Of a stretch of 64,000 nt of DNA, positions 49,916-57,026 are shown in pieces. Location of the stretch: NCBI GenBank assembly GCA_964439955.1, contig CAYTPX010000005.1:18285-82284 (forward strand). Reading direction: 5' to 3'. The DNA is from UBA1794 sp964439955 (GTDB lineage: Bacteria; Bacteroidota; Bacteroidia; Bacteroidales; Bacteroidaceae). A program made the position numbers and the translations under genes. The notes under the pieces were generated by a model. That model saw only the letters and a list, made by a program, of their open reading frames with translations. It was not told the DNA's origin and did not search any database. Position 1 is the first letter of the stretch. Each line of letters opens with the position of its first letter.

Positions 49916-50878
49916 TTATTGCTCTTCTTCGTCTGTCAGTATGTGTTTTTCTTGGCAATATGCCGTGATTTCAGTTTCATTCTTCAAGGCTTTGTCGCAT
50001 AGGTCGCTGAGCCCTTTTTTGACATCTTTGGTATATTTTGGGTCGGCGGTAATGAGTTTTTCTATTTGTTCGAAGAAAAGTTTAAAATACTCATTGATGT
50101 TGCACAATTTATTGATGGTCTTGAAATCCAAATTCTTGCGCCTTGCAGGGAAAAGGATTTTGCTTTCGTAGGGATTGGGTTTGATTAAAATTGCGCCAAT
50201 ACCAAAAGATTCGTTGAGACGCTCAAGTTCTTCTTGTAAATTGAGGTCAAATTCCAAGAAAACGAGGAAGCCGTAATTTGCCCAACTGGAGTTGGAAACA
50301 GCTTGAAAGTAGCATCTTTTTAAATCGGAATCGGATGAAATTCCTTTTTTCAACTCATAGGAGTAGATTTCAACACTCATCTCCTTGTTCGTTGCCCTAA
50401 AGAAGTTTTGGCAAACTTTATTGCTATGCTCTACAAAATGCACACCAATGATGTCTGGATGCAGCCACTTTTGGTGTTCTTCGTTTTTATTCGACTGTTC
50501 ATGATATATGGTTTTGGCAAGAATTCCTTGCGCATCCAAGAAAGTTACCAGCAGGGGATGCAAATCTCGCTCGTGGAATGATTTAGAGGTTTCGCTCTTT
50601 TTTTTAGCAGGCGTGGCAGGGTCGGGTAAAAAGGATATGCTGTCCTTGAATTTAGACAGGTAGTAGCGATAGACTCCCTTTTCATCTTTAGTACGAAGCA
50701 CACGGCTGTCTCCTTTTTTAATGAAATTCCACATTCGGGAATTTATTGTGTCGACGGGGGTAAGTCCTTTATCGAAGGAGTAATAGCCACGCTTAAGTAT
50801 GATGTCGTACACGTCTCTAGCTTTTCCCCCTTGGGGGAGTTCTTCTAGGCTTTTGAGTATCGCTTCCTTTACTGTCAT
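49916..50878 (-). CDS. HARE-HTH domain protein with PD-(D/E)XK-type nuclease core
   Basis: The protein has 320 residues. Residues 1-75 (TVKEAILKSLEELPQGGKARDVYDIILKRG onward) match the HARE-HTH domain, a winged helix found in DNA-modification-sensing and restriction proteins. After a linker with KKKSE, residues 105-260 look like a restriction-type nuclease: PDIIGV with Asp142, then IYSYELKKG with Glu175 and Lys177, the PD...ExK triad, followed by FQAVSNSSWANYGFLVF. The combination resembles COG2958/HrgA-like proteins. Base composition is visibly A+T-richer than neighbouring genes, and it splits purM from prfA, which I recall as adjacent in Bacteroides. Acquisition by horizontal transfer is likely. 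The ATG at 50878 lies 17 bases from purM. No methyltransferase partner is present. Confidence 0.8.
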   Translation of the reverse strand: MTVKEAILKSLEELPQGGKARDVYDIILKRGYYSFDKGLTPVDTINSRMWNFIKKGDSRVLRTKDEKGVYRYYLSKFKDSISFLPDPATPAKKKSETSKSFHERDLHPLLVTFLDAQGILAKTIYHEQSNKNEEHQKWLHPDIIGVHFVEHSNKVCQNFFRATNKEMSVEIYSYELKKGISSDSDLKRCYFQAVSNSSWANYGFLVFLEFDLNLQEELERLNESFGIGAILIKPNPYESKILFPARRKNLDFKTINKLCNINEYFKLFFEQIEKLITADPKYTKDVKKGLSDLCDKALKNETEITAYCQEKHILTDEEEQ

Positions 50879-50895
50879 GGCTTCCCCTCCCCTCT

Positions 50896-52062
50896 TTAGT
50901 ATTTGAATTCGCCGAACTCGCTCCGGATGGTCAAGCGGGTATGGTCGGAAGGTTCGATGTGCCCTACGATTTGTGCGTCGATATGGAACTCGTTGGCCAA
51001 GTCGATGACCTTTTGCGCATCTTCCGGCGCTACATATACCTCTAGGCGGTGCCCCATGTTGAATACCTTGTACATCTCTTCCCAGCTTGTGCCGCTCTGG
51101 TCGTGGATAAGGCGGAAGAGGGGCGGCAGGGGGAACAGGTTGTCTTTGACGACGTGCATGCCGCGGACGAAGTGGAGCACCTTGGTCTGCGCCCCGCCGG
51201 TGCAGTGCACCATGCCGTGTATGGCAGGGCGCATCTCGTCGAGCATGCGCTTTACGACCGGGGCATACGTGCGTGTGGGTGAAAGCACGAGCTGTCCGGC
51301 ATTGGCCGGGACGCCCCCGACGGGGTCGGTCAGCGCCAGTTTCCCGCAATAGACCAGTTCGTCGGGCACGGCGGGGTCGTAGCTTTCCGGGTATTTGGCG
51401 GCCAGGTATTTGGCAAACATGTCGTGGCGTGCCGAGGTGAGCCCGTTGCTTCCCATGCCGCCGTTGTAGGATTTCTCGTAGGTGGCTTGGCCGAAGGAGG
51501 CGAGTCCCACGATGGCGTCGCCCGGGCGGATATGGGCATTGTCGATGACGTCGCTGCGCTTCATGCGGCAGGTGACGGTACTGTCGACGATGATGGTGCG
51601 CACCAGGTCGCCCACGTCGGCCGTTTCCCCGCCCGTGGCGTAGACCCCCACGCCCATGGCGCGCAACTCGGCGAGCAGCTCGTCGGTGCCGTTGATGATG
51701 GCGCTTATGACTTCGCCCGGGATGAGGTGCTTGTTGCGCCCGATGGTGGAGGACACCAGTATGTTGTCTACCGCGCCTACGCACAGCAAGTCGTCGATGT
51801 TCATGATCAAAGCGTCCTGCGCGATGCCTTTCCATACGTCCAAGTCGCCCGTTTCCCGCCAGTAGAGGTAGGCAAGGCTCGACTTGGTCCCGGCGCCGTC
51901 GGCGTGCATGATGTTGCAGTACGCTTCGTCGCCGCCCAAGATGTCGGGGATGATTTTGCAGAAAGCTTGGGGGAATAATCCTTTGTCGATGTCCTTGATG
52001 GCGTTGTGCACGTCTTCTTTGGCCGCGCTCACGCCGCGCATCATGTATCGTTGCTTGTCCAT
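50896..52062 (-). CDS. purM: Phosphoribosylformylglycinamidine cyclo-ligase (AIR synthase)
   Basis: The protein has 388 residues. It is a member of the PurM/PurL ATP-grasp-like superfamily with HADGAGTKSSLAYLY (nucleotide loop), MNIDDLLCVGA, ATGGETADVGD, and GGAQTKVLHF toward the C terminus. It closes the imidazole ring of AIR in purine synthesis. It is longer than enterobacterial PurM (about 345 residues), as in other Bacteroidota. The start at 52062 lies downstream of a promoter element (52094-52101), which excludes ATG 52116. It heads the minus-strand run. Confidence 0.94.
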   Translation of the reverse strand: MDKQRYMMRGVSAAKEDVHNAIKDIDKGLFPQAFCKIIPDILGGDEAYCNIMHADGAGTKSSLAYLYWRETGDLDVWKGIAQDALIMNIDDLLCVGAVDNILVSSTIGRNKHLIPGEVISAIINGTDELLAELRAMGVGVYATGGETADVGDLVRTIIVDSTVTCRMKRSDVIDNAHIRPGDAIVGLASFGQATYEKSYNGGMGSNGLTSARHDMFAKYLAAKYPESYDPAVPDELVYCGKLALTDPVGGVPANAGQLVLSPTRTYAPVVKRMLDEMRPAIHGMVHCTGGAQTKVLHFVRGMHVVKDNLFPLPPLFRLIHDQSGTSWEEMYKVFNMGHRLEVYVAPEDAQKVIDLANEFHIDAQIVGHIEPSDHTRLTIRSEFGEFKY

Positions 52063-52093
52063 GGGTCGTCTTTTGTATGCTGGTATTGGGGGA

Positions 52094-52101
52094 CAAATGT
52101 A
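52094..52101 (-). promoter_or_regulatory. Bacteroidota -7 element for purM
   Basis: The minus strand reads TACATTTG, matching TAnnTTTG, 32 bases upstream of the start. Confidence 0.55.
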
Positions 52102-52105
52102 CGCA

Positions 52106-52236
52106 TTTTCCTGCAAACGCCCGCGTTTCCCGGCAAAAGTGCCGCCACTTTCCGCGGCGGGCGGCAGGGCTTTCTCCCGTTTGCGGCGGGGCTTCCCCGG
52201 GAGGCCGACGGGGCGGGCGGCGGGAAACGGGCGTTT
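52106..52236. repeat. Dispersed palindromic tract, copy F
   Basis: The stretch includes GCGTTTCCCGGCAAAAGTGC and GGGGCTTCCCCGGGAGG, and is the longest tract in the window. It may have helped break the assembly next to it. Confidence 0.45.
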
Positions 52237-52421
52237 TTGTATGGGGGATAACGGTTTATTTCATTANNNNNNNNNNNNNNNNNNNNNNNNNNNNNNNNNN
52301 NNNNNNNNNNNNNNNNNNNNNNNNNNNNNNNNNNNNNNNNNNNNNNNNNNNNNNNNNNNNNNNNNNGGCGGGCGGCGGGAAACGGGCGTTTTTGTATGGG
52401 GGATAACGGTTTATTTCATTA
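52212..52421. other. Assembly gap: 100 N flanked by an exact 55-bp duplication
   Basis: Bases 52267-52366 are N. The 55 bases before the gap (52212-52266) are identical to the 55 bases after it (52367-52421). The likeliest explanation is two contigs that share a terminal overlap joined with a default-size gap, so the true sequence may have one copy and no gap. Confidence 0.85.
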
Positions 52422-52427
52422 CTTTTG
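52420..52427 (+). promoter_or_regulatory. Bacteroidota -7 element for the DUF3109 gene
   Basis: TACTTTTG matches TAnnTTTG, 25 bases before the start codon. Its first two bases lie in the duplicated 55-bp segment. Confidence 0.55.
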
Positions 52428-52451
52428 CACCCGGTTCAAGAAAGAAAAATT

Positions 52452-53072
52452 ATGGTTCAGATAGACGACGTGATAGTCCCTTTGGATATCTTCCGCGAGC
52501 CGTTTTGCTGCGACCTCGAGGCGTGCGGCGGGGCGTGTTGCGTGGAAGGCGATGCCGGGGCGCCCATCACCATGGAGGAGGCGGCGGAATTGGAAGCGGC
52601 CTTGCCCGCGGTCGAGGGCGACTTGGGCAGTGAGGCAAAAGCGCTTATCCGGGAGCAGGGGGTAGGCTACGTGGACGAGGAGGGGGACTTGGTGACTTCC
52701 ATCGTGCGCGGCAGGGATTGCGTCTTCACCTGCTACGATGCCCAAGGCTGTTGCCGCTGCGCCGTGGAAAAGGCGGCACGCGAGGGCAGGCTGCACGGGG
52801 GCTTCCGCAAGCCCATCTCGTGTTTCCTCTACCCGCTGCGGGTGACGCAATATAAGGACTTCTGCGCGTTGAACTACCACCGCTGGGAGGTTTGTGCCGC
52901 AGCCCGCGAGAAAGGGCGGCGCGAGGGGGTCTTGCTCTACCGCTTCTTGCGCGAGCCTCTCGAGGCGCGCTTCGGGAAGGCGTGGTACGCGGAACTCCTG
53001 GAGGTGGCCGCGGAGCTGGGACGCCAAGGCTATCTGGGAAAAGAAATGCAAACCCCGGTGGAAGCCGGATAA
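52452..53072 (+). CDS. DUF3109-family cysteine-rich protein
   Basis: The protein has 206 residues. The N-terminal PFCCDLEACGGACCVEGDAGAPI and later CVFTCYDAQGCCRCAVEKA, CFLYPLR and CALNYHRWEVC supply twelve or more cysteines, which suggests metal or Fe-S binding. The pattern matches DUF3109, a family found across Bacteroidota and related to the YkgJ/Fe-S oxidoreductase type CxxC proteins. No signal peptide is present. The function is not established. It is followed 23 bases later by a Dabb-domain gene, probably in one transcript. Confidence 0.85.
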   Translation: MVQIDDVIVPLDIFREPFCCDLEACGGACCVEGDAGAPITMEEAAELEAALPAVEGDLGSEAKALIREQGVGYVDEEGDLVTSIVRGRDCVFTCYDAQGCCRCAVEKAAREGRLHGGFRKPISCFLYPLRVTQYKDFCALNYHRWEVCAAAREKGRREGVLLYRFLREPLEARFGKAWYAELLEVAAELGRQGYLGKEMQTPVEAG

Positions 53073-53094
53073 AGAGAGGAGGGAAAAGAAAGCT

Positions 53095-53385
53095 ATGGTA
53101 CGCCATGTAGTAATGTTCAGCTTGGCCGACGCGCCGGAGAAGGCCACGGTGATGCAACGTTTCAAGGAAGCAATCGAGGCCTTGCCGAAGGCGATAGGGT
53201 GGATACGCCGCGTCTCGGTGGACTTCAATGCGAACCCCGACGAGGAATACGACCTGGTACTCGTGGGGGACTTCGACACTTTGGACGACGTGCGCCGCTA
53301 TTCCGCACACCCGCTGCACCAGGAAGCCGCCCGTTTGCTGGCCCCGCTGAAGCAGTCACGCGCCTGTGTCGATTATCAGTTCTGA
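53095..53385 (+). CDS. Dabb-family (stress-responsive alpha/beta barrel) protein
   Basis: The protein has 96 residues. It begins MVRHVVMFSLADAPEK and includes the conserved YDLVLVGDFDTLDDVRRYSAHPLHQEA, features of the dimeric alpha/beta-barrel (Dabb) family. Members form ferredoxin-like dimers; most bacterial ones have no known substrate. The start at 53095 fits the family's N terminus. It is the second gene after DUF3109 and ends about 40 bases before the his promoter. Confidence 0.85.
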   Translation: MVRHVVMFSLADAPEKATVMQRFKEAIEALPKAIGWIRRVSVDFNANPDEEYDLVLVGDFDTLDDVRRYSAHPLHQEAARLLAPLKQSRACVDYQF

Positions 53386-53423
53386 GGGAAAACATGCGCC
53401 GGGCTAAAAAAACGGGGAAAAGT

Positions 53424-53454
53424 TTTGTCCTTCACGAAAAAGGGCATACCTTTG
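53424..53454 (+). promoter_or_regulatory. Promoter of the his operon
   Basis: A -33 TTTG (53424-53427) and a -7 TACCTTTG (53447-53454) are separated by 19 bases, the ideal Bacteroidota layout. Transcription should start near 53461. Confidence 0.8.
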
Positions 53455-53479
53455 TCGGCGTTGAAAGCAAACAAGTAAT

Positions 53480-53542
53480 ATGAATATCCGCTCCATACAT
53501 TTCCATGCGCATCATCATCCTCACGGGAAAAGGTTTCGGTGA
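53480..53542 (+). CDS. hisL: Histidine-rich leader peptide of the his operon
   Basis: A 20-codon reading frame starts at ATG 53480 and ends at TGA 53542. Its core reads IHFHAHHHPH, with six His codons in nine, and Arg codons follow. A terminator-like hairpin lies 39 bases after the stop and hisG 151 bases after it. This is the classic layout of transcription attenuation by ribosome stalling at His codons when charged tRNA-His is scarce. It is far too short to be a functional enzyme and is probably a regulatory peptide. Confidence 0.85.
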   Translation: MNIRSIHFHAHHHPHGKRFR

Positions 53543-53580
53543 GCGTCGGAAGCGTATGGCTTGTATGGCCTTAAATACGA

Positions 53581-53616
53581 AAGGCTTGCCGGGGCGTCCT
53601 CCGGCGAGCCTTTTTG
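53581..53616 (+). terminator. his operon attenuator terminator
   Basis: A 10-bp stem (GGCTTGCCGG with CCGGCGAGCC, one wobble) with an eight-base loop is followed by TTTTTG. It lies between the leader peptide and hisG. The competing antiterminator was not resolved by eye. Confidence 0.82.
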
Positions 53617-53693
53617 TTTTGCTTCCCGCGGCCTTTGAGGAACGGCGGGGGAAGGCTGGCGGAAATACAGTGAAATAAAATAGAAGATACATC

Positions 53694-54545
53694 ATGCTTA
53701 GAATTGCAGTACAGGCCAAAGGCCGCCTTTACGAAGAGACCATGTCGTTGTTGGCGGAGTCGGATATCAAGATACCCGCCTCGAAACGCACCTTGCTCGT
53801 GCAGTCGCCGAACTTCCCGGTAGAAGTTTTGTTTTTGCGCGACGACGACATCCCGCAGACCGTGGCCACCGGGGTGGCCGACTTGGGCGTCGTGGGCGAA
53901 AACGAGTTCGCCGAGCGCGGCGAAGACGCGGAAATCATCCAGCGTTTAGGCTTCAGCCGGTGCCGGTTGTCGCTCGCTGTCCCGAAAGACATGGAGTATA
54001 TTGGCCTAAAGTGGTTCCAGGGGCGCAAGATAGCGACTTCTTATCCGGAAATCTTGAGGCGTTTCTTGCAAAAGAACGGAATCCAGGCAGAAATCCATGT
54101 GATTACTGGCTCGGTCGAGGTATCGCCGGGCATCGGCTTGGCCGACGCTATTTTCGATATCGTGAGCTCCGGATCGACTTTGGTCAGCAACCGTTTGCAA
54201 GAAGTGGAAGTCGTGATGCAAAGCGAGGCTCTGCTGATAGGGTATAAAGGCATGTCGGGCGAAAACCGCAAGCTCCTTTCGGAACTTCTCTTTCGCATGG
54301 ATGCGGTCCGCGCCGCACAAGACAAGAAATATGTCTTGATGAATGTGCCGAAAGACCGGCTCGAGGAAATCATCCAGGTGCTTCCCGGAATGAAAAGCCC
54401 TACGGTAATGCCGTTGGCCGACGAAGGGTGGTGTTCGGTGCATACGGTGATTGACGAGCAACGGTTTTGGGAAATCATCGGGAAACTCAAGGCTTTGGGT
54501 GCGGAGGGCATCTTGGTTTCGCCCATTGAGAAGATGATTCTTTGA
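53694..54545 (+). CDS. hisG: ATP phosphoribosyltransferase (long form)
   Basis: The protein has 283 residues, the long form with a C-terminal regulatory ACT-like domain. The catalytic part has LRIAVQAKGRLYEETM, GVADLGVVGENEF, ATSYPEILRRFL and DAIFDIVSSGSTLVSNRL. The C-terminal part (about 210-283) should bind histidine and inhibit the enzyme. It joins ATP and PRPP in the first step of histidine synthesis. It is first in the operon behind the attenuator. The long form does not need a HisZ partner, and none is present. Confidence 0.97.
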   Translation: MLRIAVQAKGRLYEETMSLLAESDIKIPASKRTLLVQSPNFPVEVLFLRDDDIPQTVATGVADLGVVGENEFAERGEDAEIIQRLGFSRCRLSLAVPKDMEYIGLKWFQGRKIATSYPEILRRFLQKNGIQAEIHVITGSVEVSPGIGLADAIFDIVSSGSTLVSNRLQEVEVVMQSEALLIGYKGMSGENRKLLSELLFRMDAVRAAQDKKYVLMNVPKDRLEEIIQVLPGMKSPTVMPLADEGWCSVHTVIDEQRFWEIIGKLKALGAEGILVSPIEKMIL

Positions 54546-54573
54546 GAGACTACAATATAAAAATGGAACAGGC

Positions 54574-55875
54574 ATGGATATATTGAAATACCCAAAGAAA
54601 GAAAATTGGCCCGATTTGCTGGTGCGTCCGGCCAATGACGTGACGGAGCTGTTCGGCACCGTCCAACGGATTTTGGACAACGTGCGCCTCCATGGCGACG
54701 AGGCGGTGCGGCGCTTTGCGGAAGAGTACGATCATGTCGCTCCCGGGTTGTTGCCTTCTTTGGAGGTAAGCAAGGAGGAAATGGAGCAAGCCGTGAAGGA
54801 AGTCCCCATAGAACTGAAGGCTGCGTTGATGTTGGCGCAGAAGAATATTACGGCCTTCCATGAGCAACAACGCTACAAGCCCTATTCTGTGCGCACGATG
54901 GATGGCGTTATTTGCAAAAGAAAGGCAGTTCCTGTCGAGAAGGTCGGGCTTTACGTTCCCGGCGGCTCGGCTCCTTTGTTTTCCACTGTGCTTATGCTGG
55001 CAGTTCCAGCCCGGATTGCCGGATGCCGCGAAATCGTTTTGTGTACGCCGTCTGACAAAAAAGGGAAAGTGCATCCTGCGATCCTTTACGCGGCGGCGAT
55101 TTCGGGTGTCCACAGGGTCTTTAAGGTCGGGGGGGTACAGGCTGTTGCCGCCATGGCCTATGGGACGGAAAGCATCCCCAAGGTCTATAAGATAGTGGGC
55201 CCGGGAAACCGTTTCGTTACGGCGGCCAAACAGATCGTGGCCTTGCGCGACGTGGCAATTGACATGCCCGCCGGCCCGTCGGAAGTGGCGGTTTTGGCAG
55301 ACGGGGCTGCGAATCCGCGTTTTGTGGCGGCTGATTTGTTGTCCCAAGCCGAGCATGGGCCGGATAGCCAAGCGCTTCTGCTGACGGATGCGGAAGAACT
55401 GATAGAACCGGTGGTGGACGAGGTGGAAAGGCAGCTTAGCCGGCTGCCTCGCCGCGATATCGCGGAAAAATCGTTGGTACATAGCAAGATAATTTTGCTG
55501 CGCTCCATGGAGGAAGCCTTGGAGATGTGCAACGAGTATGCGCCTGAACACCTGATCATACATGCGGAAGATTACCGTACTCTTGCCGAAGGGGTTACAA
55601 ACGCCGGTTCCGTTTTCTTAGGTTCGCTTACGCCGGAGAGTGCAGGCGATTATGCTTCGGGGACGAACCACACGCTTCCGACCAACGGATATGCCAAGGC
55701 GTATAGCGGGTTGAGCGTGGAAACTTTTGAAAAGAAGATAACTTTCCAGGAAATCACCCCCGAAGGTTTGAAGCAGATAGGCCCTGCCATTGAAGTAATG
55801 GCCGCGTTCGAGCAACTCGATGCGCATAAAAACGCGATAACCCTGCGCCTCCAAGAACTGGGGCGGCACATCTGA
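54574..55875 (+). CDS. hisD: Histidinol dehydrogenase
   Basis: The protein has 433 residues. Motifs include YVPGGSAPLFSTVLMLAVPA, GPGNRFVTAAKQIV, IDMPAGPSEVAVLAD and LLSQAEHGPDSQALLLTD with the catalytic Glu-His and zinc ligands. It oxidises histidinol to histidine in two NAD-dependent steps. It begins 28 bases after hisG. A 17-bp hairpin lies in the 98-base gap before hisC. Confidence 0.97.
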   Translation: MDILKYPKKENWPDLLVRPANDVTELFGTVQRILDNVRLHGDEAVRRFAEEYDHVAPGLLPSLEVSKEEMEQAVKEVPIELKAALMLAQKNITAFHEQQRYKPYSVRTMDGVICKRKAVPVEKVGLYVPGGSAPLFSTVLMLAVPARIAGCREIVLCTPSDKKGKVHPAILYAAAISGVHRVFKVGGVQAVAAMAYGTESIPKVYKIVGPGNRFVTAAKQIVALRDVAIDMPAGPSEVAVLADGAANPRFVAADLLSQAEHGPDSQALLLTDAEELIEPVVDEVERQLSRLPRRDIAEKSLVHSKIILLRSMEEALEMCNEYAPEHLIIHAEDYRTLAEGVTNAGSVFLGSLTPESAGDYASGTNHTLPTNGYAKAYSGLSVETFEKKITFQEITPEGLKQIGPAIEVMAAFEQLDAHKNAITLRLQELGRHI

Positions 55876-55943
55876 TCCGGGAAAGCCTTGGGGGAGGCGG
55901 GCAAAAGTCCCAGCGCTTTTGCCCGCTTCCCCGGGCGCTTTTC
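55876..55943. repeat. Dispersed palindromic tract, copy G, in the his operon
   Basis: A 17-bp stem pairs GGGGAGGCGGGCAAAAG (55891-55907) with CTTTTGCCCGCTTCCCC (55916-55932), with one wobble, between hisD and hisC. The stem is flanked by GGGAAAGCC and GGGCGCTTTTC. No U-run follows, so it may shape mRNA stability rather than stop transcription. Confidence 0.55.
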
Positions 55944-55973
55944 AGGAGAACCCTTTAAACCTTTTGTTGAGAA

Positions 55974-57026
55974 ATGAAGAGAAGCATAGAAGAACTGACC
56001 CGCGCCAATGTGCGTGCCTTGGTGCCTTATTCGTGCGCGCGGGATGAATACAAGGGAAAGGCTGCCTCGGTTTTCTTGGACGCCAACGAAAGTCCCTACA
56101 ATGCCCCTTATAACCGCTATCCCGACCCGTTGCAATGGGAATTGAAAGAGGCGGTCGCACGAAGCCGGGAGGGCGTGGCGCCGGAAAACGTGTTCCTTGG
56201 CAACGGGAGCGATGAGGCTATTGACCTCCTGTTCCGCGCCTTCTGCGAGCCGCGGCAAGACAATGTGGTAGCCATAGAGCCGACTTACGGGATGTACCGC
56301 GTTGCCGCTTCAGTCAATGATGTAGAATACCGCACCGTGCTGCTGGATTCTCCTTTCCGCCTTAACGCTTCCAAATTGTTGGCCGCGACGGATGGGGATA
56401 CGAAACTCGTTTTCCTCTGTTCGCCCAATAATCCTAACGGAGACTCCTTGGACTTGGGGGAAATCATGCGGGTGATCGAGGAATTTCCCGGCTTGGTTGT
56501 GCTGGACGAGGCTTACATTGACTTCAGCGCGCGGGCGAGTTTCACAAAAGAACTGCCCAAATATTCCAATTTGGTAATCTTGCAGACATTTTCCAAGGCG
56601 TGGGCGTCGGCAGGCATCCGTTTGGGCATGGCTTTTGCCTCGGAAAAAATCATAGAAGTCTTCAACAAAATAAAGTACCCCTATAACATCAACTGCTTGA
56701 CGCAGGGCTATGCCCTTCGGATGTTGCGCCGGGACGACGGCGAGGTGAAGCGCTGGGTGGAGATGCTGCTGCGGGAGCGGGAGCGGGTGATGGCGCTTTT
56801 CGCAGGACTGCCGGACGTCTTGGAGGTTTACCCGTCGGATGCCAACTTTTTCTTGGCGAAAATGAAGGATGCGACTGCGGTTTACCATTATCTCGTAGGC
56901 GAAGGCATTATCGTGCGCAACCGATCTACTGTCGCGCTGTGCATGGATTGCCTGAGGGTGACGGTCGGGACGCCGGAAGAAGACGACCTTTTGTTGGAAG
57001 CCTTGCATAAATACGCGAAACGATGA
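55974..57026 (+). CDS. hisC: Histidinol-phosphate aminotransferase
   Basis: The protein has 350 residues of class I/II aminotransferase fold. The opening FLDANESPYNAPYNRYPDP and GNGSDEAIDLLFRAFC are typical of HisC. The PLP lysine is in LQTFSKAWASAGIRLGMAF. It transfers an amino group from glutamate to imidazole-acetol phosphate. It overlaps hisB by four bases (ATGA), so translation is coupled. Confidence 0.96.
   Translation: MKRSIEELTRANVRALVPYSCARDEYKGKAASVFLDANESPYNAPYNRYPDPLQWELKEAVARSREGVAPENVFLGNGSDEAIDLLFRAFCEPRQDNVVAIEPTYGMYRVAASVNDVEYRTVLLDSPFRLNASKLLAATDGDTKLVFLCSPNNPNGDSLDLGEIMRVIEEFPGLVVLDEAYIDFSARASFTKELPKYSNLVILQTFSKAWASAGIRLGMAFASEKIIEVFNKIKYPYNINCLTQGYALRMLRRDDGEVKRWVEMLLRERERVMALFAGLPDVLEVYPSDANFFLAKMKDATAVYHYLVGEGIIVRNRSTVALCMDCLRVTVGTPEEDDLLLEALHKYAKR

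Larger units (their letters stand above)
53386..53693. other. 308-base his operon leader region
   Basis: The spacer contains the his promoter (53424-53454), a short histidine-rich leader ORF (53480-53542) and an attenuator hairpin (53581-53616). No other gene is visible. Confidence 0.7.

Noticed and set aside
49916..52096. A continuous 726-codon frame that would fuse purM-antiframe sequence to the HARE-HTH protein
   Set aside because: Codons upstream of 50878 lie in an alternate frame of purM, are Arg/His-rich and unlike any protein. The real gene starts at 50878.
52212..52421. A genuine 55-bp tandem repeat or insertion-site duplication
   Set aside because: The identical ends abut an N run of exactly 100 bases, which is better explained by a scaffold join of overlapping contigs.
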